A stretch of DNA of 22,621 bases from Dimargaris cristalligena (lineage: Eukaryota > Kickxellomycota > Dimargaritomycetes > Dimargaritales > Dimargaritaceae): assembly GCA_027576995.1 (NCBI GenBank), contig JANBQC010000400.1:1-22621 (forward strand), written 5' to 3'. This document shows positions 1 through 7,575 of this stretch, in pieces. How positions within the stretch are numbered: position 1 is the stretch's first letter; every line of letters begins with the position of its first letter. Below the pieces are notes generated by a model. The model was not told the DNA's origin, did no database searches, and saw only the letters and a program-made list of their open reading frames with translations. The position numbers and the translations under genes were made by a program.

Positions 1-76
1 GAATAGCTTTTAACCAGTAATCTTGGTCTCATCCAATGGATTTTTCGTTATACAGCCTGAATGAACTTCTCTCATA
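1..76 (+). mobile_element. MITE copy A, left part cut off by the window edge
   Basis: This is the right-hand part of the 142-bp TIR element described at 7178 and 12304. It carries the same internal block (taaccagtaat, then caatggatttttcgttata) and ends in gaacttctctcata, matching the gaacttctcccata end of the other copies. The last TA at 75-76 would be the target duplication. The left 60 or so bases lie outside the window, so the left TIR cannot be checked. Confidence 0.8.
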
Positions 77-739
77 TAATCAGGTCTGGGCCACCATCAC
101 AGTATCTCATATTGTATCAATTCAACGTGGGCCAGACGTATAATTTGAAATACCATGTTTATATCCACAAGCTTTCTAAACACAAAAATCAGCTGTAGCC
201 GGCTGCTTTTAGAAGTAATGTTGGCCACGCCGATTTATTCCAGAATGGGTTATTCAACTAGAGCAAGACGCCGGTACGATTCAGATTAACTGAATAAATG
301 AATGGACTCCTCTATACTAAATACCTCTCCCCCTCTTTTTTATTTATTTCTTAAGACACTTACTCACCTATGCATCGAGAAGGAGGAGCGTGCTTTACAG
401 CCATCAGTAGCACCCTCCTGGCCTGCCTCCGGGTCACAGACCCGCTCCCCCAAATGCCCGAAATAATACAGTATATTCTAGATTTGATACCAGCTGCGTT
501 GCTTATGATACGCGCGGACTCTTGGGTTATTGAGCGACGGACAGAGACATTGGCAATATTCTTGATGCCGGTGTTTAATTATTGGTCAGTCGACTTCATA
601 CGGGCAAATACTATGGGGTTCGAAGGGTATTGCGACGGATACATGGGTATGAAGGAACCCACGCCACGGTCCTCTGTAGGACTGTGCCAGCTGAAGTTCC
701 TTCGAATGTGGGTGTGTAAGATGGGGGGGCGCTTCGATA

Positions 740-1360
740 TTACGAAGAAATGGTGGCGGAATTGGTCAGCCAGGTATGCGTTACTCCTGCATTTGAGGTA
801 ATAATAACAGTCCCCCCGCCAGGTGCGCAACAATATGCCCCGATCTGTCTCTGTTCCTTAGGTAGGGGTGTGGCTGTAAAACGAGCCATATTATAAGGCT
901 GGGAGTATTTTATGCGGTAGATACCGTGCCGAGCCCTCCTCCCCCTCTTTTGTACTTTGCTGGTGGGTGAGGATTGCCTAAATTCAGCTGGAAAAGGCGA
1001 GTTAGGAGGGGGCATAGTTTGATAGGGCCCTCGCATGTGCCCAATAATGTGACGGGGTTTATTGAATTTGACATCCAGATCACGTGCGGCCATGCTCAAG
1101 TTGATAGGAATGGGCCCATATATTATATTATTGGCATAATAAACCAAGTCCCACACCCACTTACACAGTGCCTCTTTCGAACCCGAGGGATGGTCACCAA
1201 ATCCAGAGCATACCGTACTATTGGTTGGCCCCACCCGATTCTTCCCATGCCCACCAGTCCCAGCGGTGGATGGGAGGGAACGGGCCGGTGGGACGCGTGG
1301 CTGGCTAGACATGAGTGATGTGGATGGGTAGATGATAGGTAAATGAATAATCATTATCAT
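740..1360 (-). CDS. Unconfirmed 206-aa open frame, no recognised family
   Basis: An ATG-initiated frame of 206 codons, the longest in the left intergenic region. The product has a short hydrophobic start (MIMIIHLPIIYP), then a Pro/Gly/Ser-rich section and a basic stretch near residues 140-150 (KRGRRARHG). I see no catalytic motif, signal peptide or repeat. It overlaps a 114-codon plus-strand frame, so one of the two at least is accidental. The codons do not show the strong C-ending bias of HEM1 or NOX. It could be a real lineage-specific gene, a decayed gene or chance; I lean to chance. Confidence 0.15.
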   Translation of the reverse strand: MIMIIHLPIIYPSTSLMSSQPRVPPARSLPSTAGTGGHGKNRVGPTNSTVCSGFGDHPSGSKEALCKWVWDLVYYANNIIYGPIPINLSMAARDLDVKFNKPRHIIGHMRGPYQTMPPPNSPFPAEFRQSSPTSKVQKRGRRARHGIYRIKYSQPYNMARFTATPLPKEQRQIGAYCCAPGGGTVIITSNAGVTHTWLTNSATISS

Positions 1361-1486
1361 ACGCAGCTTATTCTCCCACTTACCACAGAATCAGCCACAC
1401 ATGCTAACGCGGAGCGCCCTGTCCATTTGGGGACACTAGCCGTCACGAATGCCCCAACCCACCGCAAAGTCCGGCTGGGGGCATAC

Positions 1487-1511
1487 TATATATATATATA
1501 TATATATATAT
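1487..1511. repeat. (TA)n microsatellite
   Basis: An uninterrupted run of alternating T and A of about 25 bases. Similar tracts occur at 4568-4581, 17630-17651 and 19373-19395, so simple TA tracts are common in the spacers of this genome. Confidence 0.95.
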
Positions 1512-2449
1512 TAAAGAATGCACTGGATGAGTGAGCGGGCCACCACAGTATTTAACATTAACAAACCCCAAATGATAAATATTCTCGGGCAGCCGTGGCT
1601 GTAATAAGAGCCTGTTTATTATTACTTTTTACAGTTCGCGTGCCTACTGCACAAAGGAACGAGAGAGTGAGTACCCTTCGGTGCATTGCAACGGGATGGC
1701 GGATTTACGCACCACTGCCTACAGAGCAACAGAGGAGAAGACAAGGTGGGTTGGGGAAGACTGAGTTCCACAATTATAGTGACAGTCCAACCACACCGGT
1801 CGGCTGGGATCTGCCCCCTCTAACCTCTCTTTATGGAGAAGCCGAGTGGCCTGAAACCTCGCACTGGGACTTAACCAACCCAACTAACGGCACAATGGTC
1901 AGAGCGTCGAATAAAACCGGCCCATGTCCCGCGCTCCATCCCCACCACCACTCTCTTCCCCTCTTTTGCACCTTGAGCGGCGTCAGTACTGCTTGCTAGT
2001 TTAGGTAGCCCTTATTTAATACTAGTCGGTTGTTATACTATTTATTAGTTGCATTCTCCTCTTATATTGCCTGGTTCTTATTTATTTATTGGCGCCGGGT
2101 CTACCCAACAGAAAACACAGAGCCTGTAGTTAGTTATTTAGTGAGCGAGTGCCTTCTACTACTACTATACACACACATCTATATATATAAATCTCCCCCA
2201 ATTTATCTCCAATTACCGCCATTGTATTCGCTGTAGACGTACTAGCAGTGTAACTACTAACGGCGCATACAGCTAGTTAAACCTTCCTCTCTCTTTCTGC
2301 ACCTTCCTTCTCCCCCATTCCCTCACTTTCCCTTCTCGCTTGTGATCTAGAAACCCACTTTGGTTTTTAGCTCACTCTATATTCCCCTTTTTCTCTATTT
2401 CCCTTGATCTCCCCTCCTCTTTTATTTTATTGTGATCAAGTCCCGTACC

Positions 2450-4153
2450 ATGGAACACAGCGTGCGTCAAGCTCTGCGGGCCTGCCCCTTTATCTCCCGC
2501 ACCCCCGTGCAGGCCTTGAAGCAGCTTTCGCAGACCACCCCTACCGCTCCCGCCTCGGCCCTGCTCTCCAAGGCCCAGGCCTGCCCGGTGATGGGCCAGG
2601 CCCTGTCCGCCCGTTTCACCCATTCCTCGGCCAAGACTCCCACCGCTGAGGTTGCTACGGAGTCGGTTTCCACCCCCTCTCCCGGCGAACCCTTTGACTA
2701 CGAACAGGTCTACCGTACCGAGCTCGACAAGAAGCACCAGGACAAGAGTTACCGTTACTTTAACAACATCAACCGCCTAGCGAAAGAGTTTCCCGCTGCC
2801 CACACTAGTAACGTCAACAACAAGGTCACCGTGTGGTGTAGTAATGATTATCTGGGTCAGGGCCGTAACCCCTGTGTCGTGGGCAGCATGAAACAGACGC
2901 TGGACCGCTACGGCGCCGGGGCCGGTGGTACCCGTAACATCGCCGGTAATGCCGACCTGCACCTGCGGCTCGAATCCGAACTGGCCGACTTGCACCACAA
3001 GGAAGCCGCCCTGGTGTTTTCCTCGTGCTACGTCGCCAACGATGCCACCTTGAGTACCCTGGCTTCCAAACTGCCCGGGTGCGTGATTTTCTCGGACTCC
3101 ATGAACCACGCGTCCATGATCCAGGGCATCCGCCACTCCAACGCCCGCAAGGTCATTTTCAAGCACAACGATGTGGCTGACCTGGAGGCCAAGCTCCAGC
3201 AGTTCCCCGTCGGTACTCCCAAAATTGTGGCTTTCGAGAGCGTGTACTCCATGAGCGGCACCGTGGGCCATATTGAGGCCATTTGCCGCGTCTCTAAGAA
3301 ATACGGCGCCATTACCTTTTTGGATGAGGTGCACGCCGTCGGTATGTACGGACCCCGGGGGGCCGGTGTGGCCGAGCACCTGGACTACCAGCTCAACCTC
3401 AACCACCCCCACGGTCAGAATGGCTCGGTCCTGGACCAGGTCGATATTATCACCGGTACGCTGGGCAAGGCCTACGGGGTCGTGGGTGGCTACATCGCCA
3501 CTTCCGCCTCCCTAGTCGACATGATTCGTTCCTACGCCCCCGGGTTTATCTTCACCACCTCCCTCCCGCCTTCGGTGGTGGCTGGGTCCCTGGCGTCGGT
3601 CCAGTACCTTAAGCTGTCGTCCAAAGAGCGCGTGATGCAGCAAATCAATACCAAACTACTCAAGGCCCGGTTAGCCGAGCTCCAAATCCCCGTCGTGCCC
3701 AACCCCTCCCACATTGTCCCCGTTCTGGTGGGGGATGCCGACCTCTGTAAACAGGCCAGCGACTCGTTACTGACCGACCATAACATTTACGTCCAGGCCA
3801 TCAATTACCCCACCGTCCCGCGCGGCGAGGAACGTCTGCGTATCACGCCTACCCCAGGCCATACCCCCGCCATGACTCAGCACCTGGTGGTGGCCCTGGC
3901 TACCATTTGGAAACAGTACAAGTTGAAGTATACCCAGGACTGGGCGGCCGAGGGTGGTCGGGCTGGCGTGGGTATGGTGGTGCCCTCAGCGGCTGAACCG
4001 GAATCCGTTGCGGAGGTCGAACCCATTTGGTCCGAGGCCCAGTTGCTCGCTGAAATTCCCAATGGCATCAATCGCTGTCACTGCGAAGCGGTCGATGAGT
4101 TGAGCACCGTTACCACCGAGTCGGATGCCTCTACCACTCGGGTGGCGGCTTAA
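2450..4153 (+). CDS. hem1: 5-aminolevulinate synthase, mitochondrial precursor (ALAS)
   Basis: Condenses glycine and succinyl-CoA to 5-aminolevulinate, the first and usually rate-limiting step of haem synthesis, in the mitochondrial matrix. The 567-aa product is a fold-type I PLP enzyme. Residues 1-60 form a basic, Ser/Ala-rich targeting region with two Cys-Pro motifs (C12-P13 in RACPFIS, C45-P46 in QACPVMG), the haem regulatory motif of this family. The core shows VWCSNDYLG (128-136), RYGAGAGGTRNIAG (153-166), LDEVHAVGMYG (291-301) with the PLP-pairing Asp292, and TGTLGKAYG (335-343) with catalytic Lys340. ERLRITPTPGHT (461-472) closes the core; residues 500-567 are a variable acidic tail. 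I chose the ATG at 2450 (acc-ATG-g). The frame also opens at a GTG at 2432, but that is not a normal nuclear start. No intron is needed. Codons strongly favour C-ending forms. Confidence 0.97.
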   Translation: MEHSVRQALRACPFISRTPVQALKQLSQTTPTAPASALLSKAQACPVMGQALSARFTHSSAKTPTAEVATESVSTPSPGEPFDYEQVYRTELDKKHQDKSYRYFNNINRLAKEFPAAHTSNVNNKVTVWCSNDYLGQGRNPCVVGSMKQTLDRYGAGAGGTRNIAGNADLHLRLESELADLHHKEAALVFSSCYVANDATLSTLASKLPGCVIFSDSMNHASMIQGIRHSNARKVIFKHNDVADLEAKLQQFPVGTPKIVAFESVYSMSGTVGHIEAICRVSKKYGAITFLDEVHAVGMYGPRGAGVAEHLDYQLNLNHPHGQNGSVLDQVDIITGTLGKAYGVVGGYIATSASLVDMIRSYAPGFIFTTSLPPSVVAGSLASVQYLKLSSKERVMQQINTKLLKARLAELQIPVVPNPSHIVPVLVGDADLCKQASDSLLTDHNIYVQAINYPTVPRGEERLRITPTPGHTPAMTQHLVVALATIWKQYKLKYTQDWAAEGGRAGVGMVVPSAAEPESVAEVEPIWSEAQLLAEIPNGINRCHCEAVDELSTVTTESDASTTRVAA

Positions 4154-5179
4154 CTTTTTGTGCGTTGTCTGCCGACGAGTCTTTGTTTTCCCCTCCCTCG
4201 ACGGTAGTTGCTGTTGTTGCTAGGGAAGAAGAGGGTGGAAGGATTGCTTTGACCTTATTATATACATTATATTTTAGTATGGGGAGATACCCTCGCTCCT
4301 TTTCGTTTATTTACCTCCGTGTGCCTCTATGCCAGATAAACTTAAAGGAGCGGGATGTACTAGAAGTGTGTTGGCTTCAATTTTATTTACTCAGTCATAA
4401 ACAACAGCGACACTTGATTGTTGGCTGTCTTTTTGTGTTTGCACTAAATAAACCTTGGCATGCGCCCTTTTTGGTTGATAAGATTTTTCCAGCAATCTAT
4501 AATGTAGTCTAGATATAGTTTTGATTAAAGGTATTTCCACCAAAAATCAATAGAAGATACATCATCTTATATATATATATACCTCAAAAGGACGACATCA
4601 TTTTATTGCCCCATCATGGGAAAACTAAATATATGGTAACCAACTCACTCACACACTAAATGGATTTGCCACCAGTTTAGGGAGGCGGGCACTGCGTCCG
4701 CAGCACATTTCCATTTTTATAAACCAGTAATGGTTGTTTGGGGTCTCAAGTCCAGCTATTACTCTACTACTACTACTACTATTATTCCTAACATTTAAAT
4801 ATTCTCTCTCATTTACGTTTCCTTCCCTCCCACTCTTCCTTTTATATTACCCTCTATAATTACTAGCCATAGTAGTTTGCTGCGCCGCCCTGAATACCTT
4901 ATGGTGTCCTCTCCACCTTATTGATTAATTTTTTTCTCCTCCTCCCTGACACTGACCCGCTATTATTTATCCACCGTCTCCCCGCTCCACACTCCCACTA
5001 CTCTGTTTACCTAAACCGTTACACCCCCTACTCCACTCCATTCTATCCCATTTCACTTACTACAGTAACTAACTGGTCCTGCTCATTCTCTCTACCTTTA
5101 CCTTATATCCCCATAGTTCCTTCATTTTGCACTCCTGTAAGCTCTCCCCCTTCACTACACCCGTCGAAATCGTACCACC
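4154..5179. other. HEM1 to RAD51 spacer: 3' UTR and pyrimidine-rich promoter
   Basis: No gene seen. The open frame from 4165 to 4512 begins at a TTG and lies in the expected 3' UTR. An AATAAA at 4447-4452 is a possible polyadenylation signal for HEM1. A short TA tract lies at 4568-4581 and a CTA/ATT trinucleotide run around 4760-4780. From about 4800 to 5179 the plus strand is markedly C/T-rich, typical of a fungal promoter, and leads to the accaccATG of RAD51. Confidence 0.6.
4447..4452 (+). terminator. Possible polyadenylation signal of HEM1
   Basis: A canonical AATAAA about 295 bases after the HEM1 stop. Fungal poly(A) signals are loose, so this is only a plausible site. Confidence 0.3.
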
Positions 5180-6723
5180 ATGCCGCAAATGCAACACGAA
5201 GAGGAGCTCGAGACTATGGAGGAGGAGGAAGTCTCTGGCCCCGCCGTCATTGAACAGCTCGAGGTATGTCTAACTTGGTAGTTCCTGGTCTGTTCCAGCC
5301 ATTGCAACCTATTTGTTGGATGTTCGGCACATGGCAGAGCTTGCTGCGAAAGGGGTCGGTAGAGGGAATGGTGGGTGAGCCACCACCCCCAACTCTCTTC
5401 CATTGCATGCACCCGTATTATTTATATAATTGACCCGCTGCGGCCTTTTCTACCGGCGGTTATGGAGTATAATAACAAGTAGGCTGTCTTCGAAATCGGC
5501 AGGACAAACAACCTGCTTGGGGTTGCCCGATGGTTAAATAAATACCGCAACTTACCACTGCACCTTATCAACTATAGGGGTCAGGCCATTTCAACCTCCA
5601 CTTCACATTTGGTATACACCTCTGGGGCCCTTCGCCTGGTCAACGCTTCCATTCCCAAGTCAATTTATGTATCCACCTCTCCGTATACTCATACAGCTAT
5701 TCTCGTGGTCTAATCACATTGCATGTATACTCCACCACCACCTCCTCCTTCATGGACCTACCATTCATTCGTCTCCTCTGTATGTAGGCCGTTGGTATTG
5801 GTGCCGCCGATATCAAGAAACTCAAGGAGGCCGGGTATTACACCGTCGAAGCGGTGGCTTATACCCCCAAGAAGCAACTCCTCCAGGTCAAGGGTATTTC
5901 CGAGGCCAAGGCCGACAAAATCTTAGCCGAAGCGTCCAAGATCGTGCCCATGGGGTTCACCACCGCCACCGAGTTCCACCTCAAACGGGCGGAACTCGTG
6001 AGCATTTCCACGGGGGCCAAAGACCTGGATAAACTCCTCGGGGGCGGCATCGAAACGGGCTCCATCACCGAGATTTTCGGCGAGTTCCGGACGGGCAAAA
6101 GCCAGCTGTGCCATACTTTGGCGGTGACCTGCCAACTGCCCATCGAAATGGGGGGCGGGGAGGGCAAGTGTCTGTATATTGACACGGAGGGCACGTTCCG
6201 ACCGGACCGCCTTTTATCGGTAGCGGCGCGGTACGGTCTCAACGGCGACGAAGTTCTTGACAATGTCGTCATCGCGCGGGCCTACAACTCGGACCACCAG
6301 TCGGCCCTACTGATCCAGGCGTCGGCCCTCATGGCCGAATCGCGGTTCTCCCTTCTCATTGTCGACAGCGCCATGGCCCTGTATCGCACGGACTACTCCG
6401 GCCGTGGGGAACTCTCGGCCCGGCAAATGCACCTGGCCCGGTTCCTCCGGATGTTGCTCCGGGTCGCGGATGAATTCGGCGTGGCGGTGGTCATTACTAA
6501 CCAGGTGGTGGCCCAGGTCGATGGTGGTATGGCTATGTTTAACCCCGACCCGAAAAAACCCATCGGCGGGAATATTATGGCCCATGCGTCCACCACCCGG
6601 CTGTACCTGCGTAAAGGGCGGGGGGAAACTCGTATTTGTAAAATTTACGATTCGCCGTGCCTGCCCGAGGCGGAGGCGGTGTTCGCTATTAATGATGATG
6701 GTATTGGCGACCCGAAAGATTAG
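5180..6723 (+). CDS. rad51: RAD51 recombinase, two exons
   Basis: Forms the ATP-dependent nucleoprotein filament that does homology search and strand exchange in nuclear double-strand-break repair. Exons are 5180-5263 and 5788-6723; joined they give 339 aa, the same length as human RAD51. The join between QLE (28) and [12 protein letters not shown] (29-40) is in frame and restores the N-terminal helix-hairpin-helix domain ([21 protein letters not shown]). The core has the FTTA interface motif (85-88), Walker A GEFRTGKS (126-133), [11 protein letters not shown] (160-170), Walker B LLIVD (217-221), GRGELSARQ (233-241), [11 protein letters not shown] (264-274) and DPKKPIGGN (282-290). Loop and C-terminal residues ([16 protein letters not shown]) separate it from DMC1. 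VDSAMALYR has Met where human has Thr, a DMC1-like residue. The start is the ATG at 5180 in accaccATG; the open frame from 5854 begins at a GTG and is only the body of exon 2. Confidence 0.97.
5264..5787 (+). other. RAD51 intron, 524 nt
   Basis: Donor GTATGT directly after codon 28 and acceptor TATGTAG before codon 29, a phase 0 intron. Protein alignment from memory of the family shows no residues missing, so no extra exon is required inside. It is long compared with the CDT2 introns (210, 179 and 354 nt) and is AT-richer than the exons. Confidence 0.9.
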
Positions 6724-7177
6724 GTTATAAACATGAGGGTAGGAGATGGGTTCGTATTATTATTACTATTATTACTGTCATGAGTATGGTGGTAATGGTG
6801 AGTTGGTAAAGTACAGGTGTCAATGGGTATCGCACCTGTGAAAATATATAACAATGAGGCTGTACCGTACTATATCCACTTAACCGAGTACTTTCACTTC
6901 CCCCTTTATCTGAGTCCATCCTCAACCATTAAACCTGCCCCGCCCCCCTACTTATTATTTTCTAATCGGGGATGAAGTCCTTCAGATTAGATGCCCTTTT
7001 CATCTTTAATCAAGCATCCACCCCTCCGTTTACTATATATTTATTTTTTGACAGCTTTATCCCCAGCCCTACTTATTTCCATAGTTATACTTGATATTTG
7101 GGCTCTATATTTTTTTTTATTTCCTACTGGTAGTATTATACAGTTCATTTTATCAGTGTTGTTGCATATTCTTAAAA
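6724..7177. other. RAD51 downstream spacer
   Basis: No supported gene. The region is T-rich, with an ATT/ACT run at about 6755-6780. A 63-codon ATG frame at 6991-7182 codes for an almost wholly hydrophobic peptide, as any T-rich stretch would, and its stop codon is supplied by the left end of the adjacent transposon copy. Confidence 0.55.
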
Positions 7178-7319
7178 TATGAGTGAACTTTAACCCAACT
7201 GTATAAGATTTTACACAATATATGTATGGGATAATATGTGGGAGAATAACTTTTGACCAGTAATATTTACCTTATCAAATGGATTATTCGTTATACAGCC
7301 TGGATGAACTTCTCCCATA
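7178..7319 (+). mobile_element. MITE copy B, complete, 142 bp including TA on both sides
   Basis: Begins TA-TGAGTGAAC and ends GAACTTCTCCCA-TA. The two ends are imperfect inverted repeats of about 31 bp. Length including both TA dinucleotides is 142 bp, the same as copies C and G. It has no coding capacity, so it must depend on a transposase from elsewhere. TA target duplication, short size and TIRs place it with Tc1/mariner-type (Stowaway-like) MITEs; the family assignment is inference. Confidence 0.88.
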
Positions 7320-7375
7320 TAAAAATTTGCAACCTGTATTCGTAAATTTAAAACCCATGATAAATGTGTTGTCAA

Positions 7376-7561
7376 CTATTTAAGGGGCTCCACTGGTTTG
7401 TCTTTGGGAGTGTCAGTAGGAGGGGGAAGCTCCGGTTTCTTTCCACTGGATGGGTCACTATATTTCGTCATATAGTGCGGAGGGTTGGACTTTGTTGGGT
7501 TTGAGGGGGTCAAGACTGAGTTGACCTTGGGAAAGTCACCACTGATCTTCTGGTCGTCCAT
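7376..7561 (-). CDS. Small Pro/Lys-rich open frame, 61 aa, possible gene end
   Basis: An ATG frame from 7561 down to a TAA at 7376-7378. The product is hydrophilic and rich in Pro, Lys, Ser and Thr (PELPPPTDTPKDKP near the end). The frame stays open and protein-like for a few codons upstream of the ATG (EITTYDV before MDDQK), so this may be the last exon or surviving C-terminus of a longer protein whose upstream part is lost. The CpG-poor block begins at 7576, just upstream of its start, which suggests a breakpoint there. I do not recognise a family. Confidence 0.3.
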   Translation of the reverse strand: MDDQKISGDFPKVNSVLTPSNPTKSNPPHYMTKYSDPSSGKKPELPPPTDTPKDKPVEPLK

Positions 7562-7575
7562 CACGTCATATGTCG

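Larger units (their letters stand above)
77..2449. other. Long region with no confident gene, upstream of HEM1
   Basis: About 2.4 kb in which I support no gene. It holds a (TA)n tract at 1487-1511 and several open frames that I cannot confirm. The longest is a 206-codon ATG frame on the minus strand (1360 down to 740), listed separately. The others (370-801, 974-1318, 1595-1999 on the plus strand) either lack an ATG at the stated start or encode nothing recognisable. The last 200 bases before 2450 are very pyrimidine-rich (ctctctctttctgcacc and similar), as expected for a fungal core promoter and 5' UTR of the following gene. Confidence 0.6.

Noticed and set aside
1165..1200. Possible tRNA B-box (GGGTTCGAAAG on the minus strand)
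   Set aside because: No matching A-box and no cloverleaf arms in the adjacent 80 bases.
1595..1999. 134-codon plus-strand frame with a hydrophobic start like a signal peptide
   Set aside because: It opens at GTG with no ATG near its start, and I see no family or convincing upstream exon.
2432..2449. Six-codon N-terminal extension of ALAS from a GTG
   Set aside because: The codon is GTG, whereas the ATG at 2450 lies in a strong acc-ATG-g context and gives a normal presequence.
2777..3412. 211-codon minus-strand frame inside HEM1
   Set aside because: A shadow of the C-biased codons of HEM1 read on the other strand; other long frames inside RAD51, CDT2 and NOX are rejected for the same reason.
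4165..4512. 115-codon plus-strand frame after HEM1
   Set aside because: It opens at TTG, lies in the expected 3' UTR and has no recognisable product.
6991..7182. 63-codon frame coding for a two-helix membrane peptide
   Set aside because: T-rich DNA gives Phe, Leu and Ile by default; the stop is provided by the MITE and no homologue is recognised.
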